Positions 7,448 through 14,789 of a stretch of 51,806 nt of DNA are shown piece by piece. The notes below the pieces were generated by a model, which saw only the letters and a list, made by a program, of their open reading frames with translations, had not been told where the DNA came from and made no database searches. Each line of letters begins with the position of its first letter. The first letter of the stretch is position 1. Location: the NCBI GenBank assembly GCA_020848455.1, contig JADLAB010000386.1:1-51806 (forward strand). Reading direction: 5' to 3'. Made by a program: the position numbers and the translations under genes. The stretch comes from Polyangiaceae bacterium. GTDB lineage: Bacteria; Myxococcota_A; Polyangia; Polyangiales; Polyangiaceae.

Positions 7448-8200
7448 TCACTCGATGGGCCCCTCGGCCGCGCCGGTGATGAACTGCTGCACGACGGGAT
7501 CGGGCGAGCCCCGGAAGTCGGCCGGCGAGCCCGTGAGCTTCACCAGCCCCTGGTAGAGGAACACGATGCGGTCGGCGATGCCGAAGATCGACACGAGGTC
7601 GTGGCTCACCACGACGCTCGTGACCCCGAGCGTGTCCGACAGCTCGCGGATGAGCTTGTCCACGCGCCGTGCGCTCACCGGGTCGAGGCTCGTGGTCGGC
7701 TCGTCGAACAGCACGTAGCGGGGCTCGAGCGTCAGGGCCCGCGCGATGGCGACGCGCTTGCGCATCCCGTCGCCGAGCTCGGCCGGGAACTTCTCGGCGA
7801 ATTCGAGCATGTGCACCTGCTCCAGGCGGCGCTTCGCCTCGCGCCGCGCCTCCGGCACGGCGAGCTTCTTGTGCTTGCGGAGCGGCAGGGCGACGTTGTC
7901 GAGACAGCTCATCGAGTCGAACAGCGTGGAGTGCTGGAACACCATCGCGCACTTCATGCGCACCCGGTACATCTGCGTCTCGGTGAACCGGCTCACCTCC
8001 TCGCCGTCGAGCCAGATCTCGCCCGAGTCGGGCGCCAGCAGGCCCACGAGGTGCTTGATGAGCACGCTCTTGCCCGCCCCGCTCTGGCCGATGATGAAGA
8101 ACACCTCGCCGTCCGCCACGTCGAAGGACACGCCCTTCAGGATGGTCTTGGGGCCGAAGGACTTCTTCAGTTCGCGGTAGGAGATCACGCTCGCCTGCAT
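7448..8200 (-). CDS. mlaF: MlaF-type ABC transporter ATPase with an unusual signature motif
   Basis: This 250-residue ATPase would energise the two permeases and the MlaD protein that flank it. Walker A is GQSGAGKS (38-45), the Q-loop region is MVFQHSTLFDSM, Walker B is VLFDE (163-167) with SLDP after it, and the switch His lies in VSHDLV. The C-loop, LSGGM or LSGGQ in almost all ABC ATPases, reads L-G-D-G-M (142-146; bases 7763-7777), losing the conserved serine and one glycine. The downstream RKRVAIARAL is normal. The gene is on the opposite strand to both permeases and to mlaD. An in-frame GTG at 8233 would add 11 residues; I prefer the ATG. Confidence 0.93.
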   Translation of the reverse strand: MQASVISYRELKKSFGPKTILKGVSFDVADGEVFFIIGQSGAGKSVLIKHLVGLLAPDSGEIWLDGEEVSRFTETQMYRVRMKCAMVFQHSTLFDSMSCLDNVALPLRKHKKLAVPEARREAKRRLEQVHMLEFAEKFPAELGDGMRKRVAIARALTLEPRYVLFDEPTTSLDPVSARRVDKLIRELSDTLGVTSVVVSHDLVSIFGIADRIVFLYQGLVKLTGSPADFRGSPDPVVQQFITGAAEGPIE

Positions 8201-8334
8201 CGTGCCGGCCGGCTCGCGGCGGCGCAAGCCCACACGCTCCCCGGCTCCGTCGCGCCGGCCCGAAGGCGACGAACGACGCCCCGGCCGTCGAAGTGCTTGT
8301 GAGCCAGCCGAGCGATGAAGGATGATGGCAGGCC

Positions 8335-9369
8335 ATGGCGAGCCCCCGCTCGATCGAGGTCAAGGTCGGCCTGCTCATGCTCGTGGCCCTGGCCATCCTG
8401 GCCGGCTTCATCCTGATCATGGGCGGCATCAACTTCCAGCCCACCTACGACGTGCTCGTGGGCTTCGACGACCCGGGCGGGCTGCAGCAAGGCGCGCCGG
8501 TGCGCATCGCCGGCCAGAAGGTCGGCAAGGTCGCGGACATCGTGTTCCGGGGCAAGTGCACCGCCCCGGAGAGCACGGCGCAGCCGCTCGTGTGCGTGCG
8601 GGCCAACCTCGAGAAGCGCTTCCAGGCCGACATCCACGCGAACGCGACCTTCTACATCACGACCGCCGGCCTGCTCGGCGAGCAGTACCTGGCGATCGAG
8701 CCCGGCAGCGACGACGCCGCCCCGCTCGCATCCGGCGCTGCCATCCGCGGCCTCGACCCGCCGCGCCTCGATCGCCTGCTCGCCGAGAGCTACGATCTAC
8801 TCACCACCACGGTGAGCGCGCTGCGCGAGCACCGCAAGACGATCCGCGAGGCGTTCCTCGGCCTGACGGCCACCCTCAAGGGCACCGGGGCGTTCATGGA
8901 GCACAACCAGGACCGCCTCGACCGCATCGCCGCCAACCTCGAGGACCTCAGCATCGAGAGCAAGGGCGCGATCACCGACGCGCGCGAGAAGCTCATCAAC
9001 AACCCGCGCATCGAGCGCATCCTCGAGCGCACCGAGGCGCTCACCACCCAGGCGGCCAACCTCAGCGCACGGGACGTGCCGGCGCTGCTCACGGACGCGC
9101 GCGCGGCGCTCGCCTCGGCCCGTCGCGTCGTCGACGTCCTCGGCTCGGAGGAGCAGATCGCGCTCATCAAGAAGACGCTCACGGACGTGAGCAGCACGGT
9201 CGAGACCGCCAAGGGCATCGCGGGGGACGCGGCCGCGATCACGGCTCACATCCGGCGTGGGCGCGGCACCGTGGGCGCCCTCGTCATGGACGAGCAGCTC
9301 TTCGACGATCTGCAGGAGATGGCCCGCGACCTGAAGCACAACCCCTGGAAGTTCTTCTGGAAGGAATGA
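8335..9369 (+). CDS. mlaD: MlaD/MCE-family lipid-transport protein
   Basis: The protein (344 aa) has one N-terminal membrane anchor (residues ~11-31). It is followed by a single MCE domain (about 38-125), recognisable from the FDDPGGLQQGAPVRIAGQKVGKV stretch. A long helical, periplasmic C-terminal region carries Thr/Ala/Leu heptads. MCE domains form hexameric rings that carry lipid from the permease/ATPase core towards the outer membrane. The helical tail is much longer than in E. coli MlaD and closer to the tails of Mce/PqiB-like tunnels. It is transcribed divergently from mlaF with 134 bp between start codons. No MlaB, MlaC or MlaA partner is encoded nearby. Confidence 0.92.
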   Translation: MASPRSIEVKVGLLMLVALAILAGFILIMGGINFQPTYDVLVGFDDPGGLQQGAPVRIAGQKVGKVADIVFRGKCTAPESTAQPLVCVRANLEKRFQADIHANATFYITTAGLLGEQYLAIEPGSDDAAPLASGAAIRGLDPPRLDRLLAESYDLLTTTVSALREHRKTIREAFLGLTATLKGTGAFMEHNQDRLDRIAANLEDLSIESKGAITDAREKLINNPRIERILERTEALTTQAANLSARDVPALLTDARAALASARRVVDVLGSEEQIALIKKTLTDVSSTVETAKGIAGDAAAITAHIRRGRGTVGALVMDEQLFDDLQEMARDLKHNPWKFFWKE

Positions 9370-9455
9370 GCTTGCGGGCGGGGGCCGGTCGCGCACGCGG
9401 CCCGCGGGGCGCGGCGCCTCGCGGGGCGGACCATCCCCCCGGGCGGGGCGGTCGC

Positions 9456-9674
9456 TCAGCCGTCCAGCGTGACGAGCGGCTCGCCTTCCTTGACGGGCGC
9501 GCCCTCGCTGGTGTGGATCGCGGTGACGACGCCGGCGTCCTCGGCCTCCACGGGCATCTCCATCTTCATCGACTCGAGGATCGCGACGACGGTGCCCTCC
9601 TCCACCCGGTCGCCGGTCTTGACCTCGATCTTCCACACGGTCCCGGTGATGTGCGCCTTGATGACGACGGCCAT
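9456..9674 (-). CDS. stand-alone biotinyl/lipoyl-attachment domain protein (BCCP-like)
   Basis: The protein is only 72 residues and is essentially one biotinyl domain. The attachment motif ESMKMEMP contains Lys37, surrounded by the usual beta-strands (IKAHITGTVWKI near the N-terminus and GEPLVTLDG at the end). Such free carrier subunits serve acyl-CoA carboxylases or decarboxylases assembled from separate subunits; no carboxylase subunit is in this window. The MKM motif favours biotin over lipoate. I chose the ATG at 9674 because the domain starts directly there; the in-frame upstream stretch is not conserved-looking. It converges with mlaD (86-bp gap). Confidence 0.9.
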   Translation of the reverse strand: MAVVIKAHITGTVWKIEVKTGDRVEEGTVVAILESMKMEMPVEAEDAGVVTAIHTSEGAPVKEGEPLVTLDG

Positions 9675-9725
9675 GGCGCGCAAACTACCATGGAACGGCT
9701 GCGATGGAAGTGGGCGTTCCGGCCC

Positions 9726-9748
9726 GCTCTCGGTCACAATCCGAGAGC
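9726..9748. repeat. perfect 8-bp inverted repeat in a divergent intergenic region
   Basis: GCTCTCGG (9726-9733) and CCGAGAGC (9741-9748) form a perfect dyad with a 7-nt AT-rich spacer (TCACAAT). It lies between the biotinyl-protein start (9674) and the coiled-coil protein start (9827), about 30 bp before a probable -10 element. It is followed by AGTTTT, so it could be an operator or a weak terminator-like hairpin. Confidence 0.45.
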
Positions 9749-9776
9749 AGTTTTCCCGCGTGCGCCGATTTGGTAC

Positions 9777-9782
9777 TAAAAT
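9777..9782 (+). promoter_or_regulatory. putative -10 element (TAAAAT) and Shine-Dalgarno for the coiled-coil protein gene
   Basis: TAAAAT matches the -10 consensus at five of six positions. It sits in an AT-rich pocket 44 nt before the ATG at 9827. AAAGGAG at 9808-9814 is one of the strongest Shine-Dalgarno sequences in the window, with a 12-nt spacing. The -35 region is poor. Confidence 0.4.
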
Positions 9783-9826
9783 GGTCGAACGCGGTCGGCG
9801 TACGTTGAAAGGAGCTCGACGGGATC

Positions 9827-10594
9827 ATGGCTGAGGAACAGGAAAGCTCGGTTCTCTTCTCTCTCAAGGAGCTGATGACGATCGAGGAAGATCGCATCAA
9901 GTCCGAAGAGGAAACGCGCCAGCAGGCCGCCGCTCGCGCGGAGCAAGAGCGCCTCGAGCAGGAGCGCCGCGCGCGCGAGACCGAGGAAGCACGCATCCGC
10001 GAAGAGCAGCGTCGCCGCGAAGAGGACGAGCGCCGCGCCCGCGAGGAGCAGGCTCGCCTCGAGGCCATGCAGCGGGCCGAGGTCGAGAAGGCCCGCGCCG
10101 AGGCCGAGCACAAGGCGCGCCTCGAGGCCATGACGGCTCAGCAGCACCACGAGCGCCAGCTCGTCGCGCTGAAGGAAGACAAGTCGAAGAAGACCCTGCG
10201 CAACGCCCTCATCGGCGGCATCGCGGCGGTGCTCATCGGCGGCGGCCTGACGACCTACTTCGTGGTCAAGGCGTCCAACGAGGCGGAGGCCGAGCGCATC
10301 GCGGCGAACGCCAAGGCGGCGGCCGAGAAGGCCGATCTGCAGCGTCAGCTCGACGAGCTCAACGCCAAGATCGCGCAGAACGAGAAGGACAAGGAAGAGC
10401 TCGCGGCGCAGATCAAGGCCAACGAGGGCAACCCCGAGAAGATCGCCGAGCTCAAGGCCATGCTGCAGGCGAAGGAGAAGGAGGGGTCGGCGCTGAAGAC
10501 CCAGGCGAGCCGGACCGGCACCGGTCCAGCAGCCGCGGGGCCAGGCCCGGCGAAGGCCTGCCGCAAGGGCGATCCGCTCTGCAGCGACATCTGA
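9827..10594 (+). CDS. coiled-coil protein with a central membrane segment, unknown function
   Basis: This 255-residue protein has four parts. A short acidic head (1-28) comes first, then a long Glu/Arg/Ala-rich coiled coil (about 29-118). One membrane segment follows (about 125-147), preceded by a KSKK stop signal. A second coiled coil (about 150-225) carries a short tail that includes two Cys (CRKGDPLC). It has no recognisable enzymatic domain. The strong Shine-Dalgarno and AT-richer promoter suggest good expression. Similar charged coiled-coil membrane proteins are common hypotheticals in myxobacteria-like genomes; that is an impression, not a search result. pyrF begins 28 bp downstream. 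Confidence 0.8.
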   Translation: MAEEQESSVLFSLKELMTIEEDRIKSEEETRQQAAARAEQERLEQERRARETEEARIREEQRRREEDERRAREEQARLEAMQRAEVEKARAEAEHKARLEAMTAQQHHERQLVALKEDKSKKTLRNALIGGIAAVLIGGGLTTYFVVKASNEAEAERIAANAKAAAEKADLQRQLDELNAKIAQNEKDKEELAAQIKANEGNPEKIAELKAMLQAKEKEGSALKTQASRTGTGPAAAGPGPAKACRKGDPLCSDI

Positions 10595-10622
10595 CGGCCG
10601 CGACGCGGGTGTCGGGAACGAC

Positions 10623-11357
10623 GTGACGACCGAGCTCGAGCGCGCAAGGGCGCGGGCGCGCCTGTGTTTCGCGCTGGATTTCCCCACTTCTGACGAGGCA
10701 GCCGCGGTCGCCCGCGAGCTCCAGGGGGCCGTGGGCCTCGTCAAGGTGGGGCTCGAGCTCTACGTCGCACACGGGCCCGAGGTCGTGGCGCGCATGCGCG
10801 CACTCGGCTTCGAGGTCTTCCTCGACCTCAAGCTCTGCGACATCCCGGCGACGGTGGAGCGCGCCACGGCGCAGGCCGCCCGGCTCGGCGCGCGCCTGCT
10901 CACGGTGCACGCGCTCGGCGGTGCGGCGATGCTCGCCGCCGCCGTTCGCGCCGCAGGCACGAGCGGCACGCAGATCGTGGCCGTGACCGTGCTCACCTCG
11001 CTCGACGCGGGCGATCTCGAGGCGCTCGGGCTGTCGCGCTCACCGGGCGAGCAGGTCGAGCGCCTGGCCGCCGTCGCGTGGGGCGCCGGCGTGCGCGCCT
11101 TCGTGTGCTCGCCCCAGGAGCTCGGCCGGCTCCGGGCTCGCTTCCCCGAGGCGACCCTGATCGCGCCCGGCATCCGCCTGCCCGGTGACGCCACCGGGGC
11201 CGGCGATCAGAAGCGCGTGGCGAGCCCCGCCGAGGCCCTCGCGGCGGGTGCCGACGTGCTCGTGGTCGGGCGCCCGATCCGCGACGCCCGCGACCGCCGC
11301 GCCGCGGCCGACGCGGTGGTGGACGACATGGCCCTCGGCCCGCGCAGGCTCACGTGA
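10623..11357 (+). CDS. pyrF: orotidine 5'-phosphate decarboxylase
   Basis: PyrF decarboxylates OMP to UMP, the last step of pyrimidine synthesis. The 244-residue protein has the N-terminal FALDF substrate motif, the catalytic DxKxxD array in FLDLKLCDIP, and the C-terminal phosphate-binding segments APGIR and VVGRPIRDA. The start is GTG (10623), with no clear Shine-Dalgarno. Its TGA overlaps the GTG of the next gene (GTGA), so the rRNA methyltransferase is translationally coupled. Confidence 0.97.
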   Translation: MTTELERARARARLCFALDFPTSDEAAAVARELQGAVGLVKVGLELYVAHGPEVVARMRALGFEVFLDLKLCDIPATVERATAQAARLGARLLTVHALGGAAMLAAAVRAAGTSGTQIVAVTVLTSLDAGDLEALGLSRSPGEQVERLAAVAWGAGVRAFVCSPQELGRLRARFPEATLIAPGIRLPGDATGAGDQKRVASPAEALAAGADVLVVGRPIRDARDRRAAADAVVDDMALGPRRLT

Positions 11358-12139
11358 GCCGGCTCGTGTTCGGGCTCCAGCCGGTGCGCGAGACCCTGCG
11401 CGCCCACGGTGCCCGTGTCGCCAAGATCTACCTGCAGGCCGACGGCGGCCCCGCGCTCGAGGCGCTCGGCCGCTTCGCCGTGAGCTCCGGGTCCGTGGTC
11501 GAGCGCGTGAGCCGCGCCGCCCTCGATCGGCTGAGCGAGGGCGGCCGCCACCAGGGAGCTGCCGCCGAGGCGCCGGAGCTGCGGCTGTGGCAGGTCGACG
11601 ACCTCGAGCTCGGCCCGGACGCCGCCGTCACCCTGCTCGACGGCGTGACCGACCCCCAGAACTTCGGCGCGACGATCCGGAGCGCCGTGGCGCTCGGCAC
11701 GGGCGAGGTCGTGTTCGGAGAGCACGGGGCAGCGCCCCTCACCCCGGCGACGTTCCGCGCCTCGGCCGGCGCCGTCGAGCATGCCCGCCTCGTGCGGGCG
11801 CGCTCGCTGCACGGCGCCGTGGCCGCGCTGGTCGAGTGCGGGCTCACCGTCGTGGCCCTCGACCCCACGGCAGCGGCCCTGCTCTCCGATCTCGATCTCT
11901 CGGGCCCCGCCGCGGTCGTGGTCGGCGCCGAGGACCGCGGCGTGTCGCGCTCGGTGAAGCGCGCCTGCTCGGCCCTCGCCCGCCTGCCGATGAGCGACCG
12001 CGTGGGGTCGCTCAACGCCTCGGTCGCGGCCGCCGTCGCGCTCTACGAGGTGCGGCGCCAGCGCGGGCGCGACGAGGCGCCGGCCGACGTCCCTGAACGT
12101 GCAGACAGTACCGCGGACGCGTGCGAATCCACTGAGTAG
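11354..12139 (+). CDS. rlmB: SpoU/TrmH-family RNA 2'-O-methyltransferase (RlmB-like)
   Basis: This 261-residue SPOUT methyltransferase has an N-terminal L30e-like substrate-binding domain beginning VFGLQPVRETL. The trefoil-knot motifs follow: motif 1 DPQNFGATIRSA, motif 2 VVGAEDRGVS with LPM, and motif 3 SLNASVAAAVALYE. In E. coli RlmB methylates G2251 of 23S rRNA. The order of motifs and the start support RlmB, but another TrmH-family target is possible. The last ~25 residues are a polar tail. The start is a GTG overlapping the pyrF stop. Confidence 0.92.
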   Translation: MSRLVFGLQPVRETLRAHGARVAKIYLQADGGPALEALGRFAVSSGSVVERVSRAALDRLSEGGRHQGAAAEAPELRLWQVDDLELGPDAAVTLLDGVTDPQNFGATIRSAVALGTGEVVFGEHGAAPLTPATFRASAGAVEHARLVRARSLHGAVAALVECGLTVVALDPTAAALLSDLDLSGPAAVVVGAEDRGVSRSVKRACSALARLPMSDRVGSLNASVAAAVALYEVRRQRGRDEAPADVPERADSTADACESTE

Positions 12140-12149
12140 ATTGCGTCGA

Positions 12150-12202
12150 GTGCCGCGCGCGGCCGTCCATGCGGCCTTTGCATTCGAAGCTTTGCGCGGC
12201 AC
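12150..12202. terminator. long inverted repeat between convergent genes, possible bidirectional terminator
   Basis: GTGCCGCGC (12150-12158) pairs perfectly with GCGCGGCAC (12194-12202). A nested GGCCG/CGGCC hairpin (12161-12176) lies inside, and CTTT runs follow it. The element is in the 134-bp gap between the ends of the methyltransferase and cysteine desulfurase genes, where a shared terminator would be expected. There is no classical U-tract, so the assignment is tentative. Confidence 0.4.
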
Positions 12203-12273
12203 ACCTGGAGGCGACACGCGAGAGGGCGGCGCCCTTGCTGAGGTCGTTTCGACGAGTGAACGCTCGCGCAGCC

Positions 12274-13443
12274 TCAGGGCTCCCGCGCGGGCCCACGCGC
12301 GAGCACACGACGGAAGGCCTCGAGCGCCACCTCGACGTCGCGGGCCGTGGTGGTCTCGCCGAGCGACAGTCGCACCGTGGCCTCGGCGCGCGCCCGACCG
12401 GCCACGGCGGCGACGACCGCGGACGCCTCGGGCGTGCCCGCGCTGCACGCGGCGCCGCTCGAGACCGCGACGCCCTCGAGAGCGAGCGCCGCGCAGAGCT
12501 CGGCGCCCCGCCAGCCGACGAACGCCAGGCTCGAGACATGCGCCACGCGCTCGGACGTCCCGTTGCGGAGGACCTCGATGCCGAGTCGCGCACCCGCAGC
12601 CACGAGCTCTCGCTCGAGCTGGTCGCGGAGCGGACCGACTGCCGCCGTCGCGGCGCGGTGCTCGGGGGCGCGCCGGCACGCGACGGCGAGCCCGGCGGCC
12701 GCCGCCGCGTCCTGCGTCCCGGGCCGCAGGCCGCGCTCCTGGGCGCCGCCCGCGAGGAGCGGCACGAGCCGTACCCCGCGGCGCCACGCGACGGCACCCG
12801 TGCCCTTGGGGCCCCGGAGCTTGTGGCCGGCCATGGTGACGAGGTCGGCCCCCTGCCAGGCCGATCGGTCGAGCTTGCCCGCGCCCTGGACCGCGTCCAC
12901 GTGGAGCAGCGCCCCGGAGCGATGCGCCAGCGCGGCCACCTCGGCGACGGGCTGCAGCACCCCGAGCTCGTGGTTCACGCTCTGCAGCGACACGACCCGC
13001 GGCCCCGCCACGGTCGGCAGCGCCGCGAGGGCCCGCGCCACCGCGGCGGGCTCGACGCGCCCGCTCGGTGCGGGCGGCGCCACCTCGACCGCGACGCCGC
13101 GCGCGGCGAGGCCCGCCGCCGCGCGCGCCACCGAGGGGTGCTCCACGCCACCCACCACGAGCGCCCCGGTCGCGCCCGGCGGGACGAGGCCGACGAGCGC
13201 CAGGTTGTTGGCCTCGGTGCCCCCGGAGGTGAGCGCCACGTCGGCGGGCTCGAAGCCGAGCAGCACGGCGACCGCCTCGCGCGCCTCGTCGAGCAGGGCA
13301 CGGGCGCGCTGACCGGCTCGGTGCACGCTCGAGGCGTTCGCCCAGCCGGACGAGACCGCGGCGCGCCACGCCTCGACGACGCTCGGATGGGGTGGCGTCG
13401 TCGCGTTCCAGTCGAGGTAGACGCCGCCGCCGGGCGCCGTCAC
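12274..13443 (-). CDS. cysteine desulfurase (NifS/IscS family)
   Basis: This PLP enzyme (389 aa) takes sulfur from L-cysteine as a persulfide for Fe-S clusters or thiolation. It has VYLDWNATTP at the N-terminus, SGGTEANN, the EHPSV segment (His102), GALLHVDAVQ, the PLP lysine in AGHKLRGPKG (Lys208), RPGTQ, and the active Cys333 in SSGAACSAGTPEA. It starts with a GTG that overlaps the TGA of the kinase gene upstream. No iscU, iscA or iscR is adjacent, so it is not a classical isc operon and its acceptor is unknown. Confidence 0.95.
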   Translation of the reverse strand: MTAPGGGVYLDWNATTPPHPSVVEAWRAAVSSGWANASSVHRAGQRARALLDEAREAVAVLLGFEPADVALTSGGTEANNLALVGLVPPGATGALVVGGVEHPSVARAAAGLAARGVAVEVAPPAPSGRVEPAAVARALAALPTVAGPRVVSLQSVNHELGVLQPVAEVAALAHRSGALLHVDAVQGAGKLDRSAWQGADLVTMAGHKLRGPKGTGAVAWRRGVRLVPLLAGGAQERGLRPGTQDAAAAAGLAVACRRAPEHRAATAAVGPLRDQLERELVAAGARLGIEVLRNGTSERVAHVSSLAFVGWRGAELCAALALEGVAVSSGAACSAGTPEASAVVAAVAGRARAEATVRLSLGETTTARDVEVALEAFRRVLARGPAREP

Positions 13444-14684
13444 GAGGACGCCTCCGAGGTCTGGCGCGCGAGCGCCGCCTCGACCTCGTCCGGCGCGCGC
13501 TCCGCGATCGTCATGACGAAGGCGGCGCCACCGAAGCGCACACCGCCGAAGGCCTCGCTCGAGGGCGGCCGCACCCGCAGCTCGCCGCCGTGTCCGCGGG
13601 CGGTGCGGCGCGCGATGGCGAGCCCGACCCCCACCCCGCCGTGCTCGCGCGTGACGGAAGCGTCGACCTGGTAGAAGGCCTCGAAGATCCGGTCGCCCTT
13701 GTCCGCCGGGACGCCCGGGCCGGTGTCGGCCACGCACACCTCGTAGCTCTGCGTCGGGAGGCGCGTCACGCGCACGCCGATGACCCCGCCGCCGGGCGTG
13801 AACTTGAGCGCGTTGTCGAGCAGCTGCGCGATGGCGCGCTGCACGCGCACCCCGTCGCCGAGGGCGGGCATGGGACCGCGCGGCAGCTCCTCGACGAGGC
13901 GCAGGTTCTTCTCGGCGGCGCGATCGGCCACCGACGCGATCGAGCGGCGCGTGGCGTCGAGCAGATCGTACTCGACGCGCGCAAAGCGCAGCCGCCCGGT
14001 CTCGAGCCCCGTGACGTCGAGCAGGTTGTCGACCGTGCGCCGCAGCCGCGCCGTGCACTCCTCCATCGCGCCGAGCGCCCGGCGCTGTGCCGGCTCGAGC
14101 GGCCCGAGCTCCTCGTCGAGCAGGAGCTTCAGGTAGCCCACGATGGGCGTCATCGGGGTCGCGAGCTCGTGGGAGATGTTGCGGTAGAAGGCGCTTCGCG
14201 CCGCGTCCACCTCGCGCAGCCGCTCGTTGGCGCCGGACAGCTCCGCGACCTTCTGCTCGAGGTGCGCCACGATGCGCTGGCTCTGCTGTCGCAGGCGCGC
14301 GCTGCGCATGGGAGGCTGGCTGTCGCGCGCTCCGCCGAGGTAGCGGTCGATGGTGCTCGCGAACGTGCGCGCGTCGATCGGCTTCTGCAGGAAGCCGTCG
14401 CAGCCGACCGCGAGGCTCGTGTCGCGATCTCCCTCGGCCGTGATGGCGATGATGGGCACCCCCCGCAGGGCCGGCTCCCCGCGCAGGCGCAGCGTCACCT
14501 CGTAGCCGTCGAGGCCGGGGATGTTGAGGTCCACGAGCACGAGCTCCGGGCGCGCGCCGAGGGCCGCGCGCACGCCCTCGATGCCGTCGGCGGCGTCGAG
14601 CACCTCGTGGCCGGCGCGCTCGAGGAGCTTGCGCACGAGCAGGCGGTTGGCGGGGTCGTCTTCGATGTGAACGATTCGCGCCAA
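13440..14684 (-). CDS. hybrid response regulator-sensor histidine kinase
   Basis: The protein (414 aa) has an N-terminal receiver domain (2-118; phosphoacceptor Asp52 in LVLVDLNIP, conserved Lys101 in LQKPID). It continues with a short coiled coil, a HisKA domain with FYRNISHELATPMTP (His172) and a HATPase_c domain with LLDNALKFTPG, DTGPGVP and GVGVGLAIARR. There is no membrane segment or PAS domain, so it is a cytosolic relay element that presumably receives phosphate from another kinase. The start codon is TTG at 14684, with GAGG 9 nt upstream. It overlaps cysteine desulfurase by 4 bp. No cognate output regulator is nearby. Confidence 0.92.
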   Translation of the reverse strand: MARIVHIEDDPANRLLVRKLLERAGHEVLDAADGIEGVRAALGARPELVLVDLNIPGLDGYEVTLRLRGEPALRGVPIIAITAEGDRDTSLAVGCDGFLQKPIDARTFASTIDRYLGGARDSQPPMRSARLRQQSQRIVAHLEQKVAELSGANERLREVDAARSAFYRNISHELATPMTPIVGYLKLLLDEELGPLEPAQRRALGAMEECTARLRRTVDNLLDVTGLETGRLRFARVEYDLLDATRRSIASVADRAAEKNLRLVEELPRGPMPALGDGVRVQRAIAQLLDNALKFTPGGGVIGVRVTRLPTQSYEVCVADTGPGVPADKGDRIFEAFYQVDASVTREHGGVGVGLAIARRTARGHGGELRVRPPSSEAFGGVRFGGAAFVMTIAERAPDEVEAALARQTSEASS

Positions 14685-14789
14685 ATTCGCTCGCCTCGGG
14701 GCAGCGTACCACGCCGGGCGGGATGCGGCAGCCGCTCACGGGGCGCGTACCGGCGCCTCCAACTGTGGTAGAGGCCCCACCGAGCGCCC

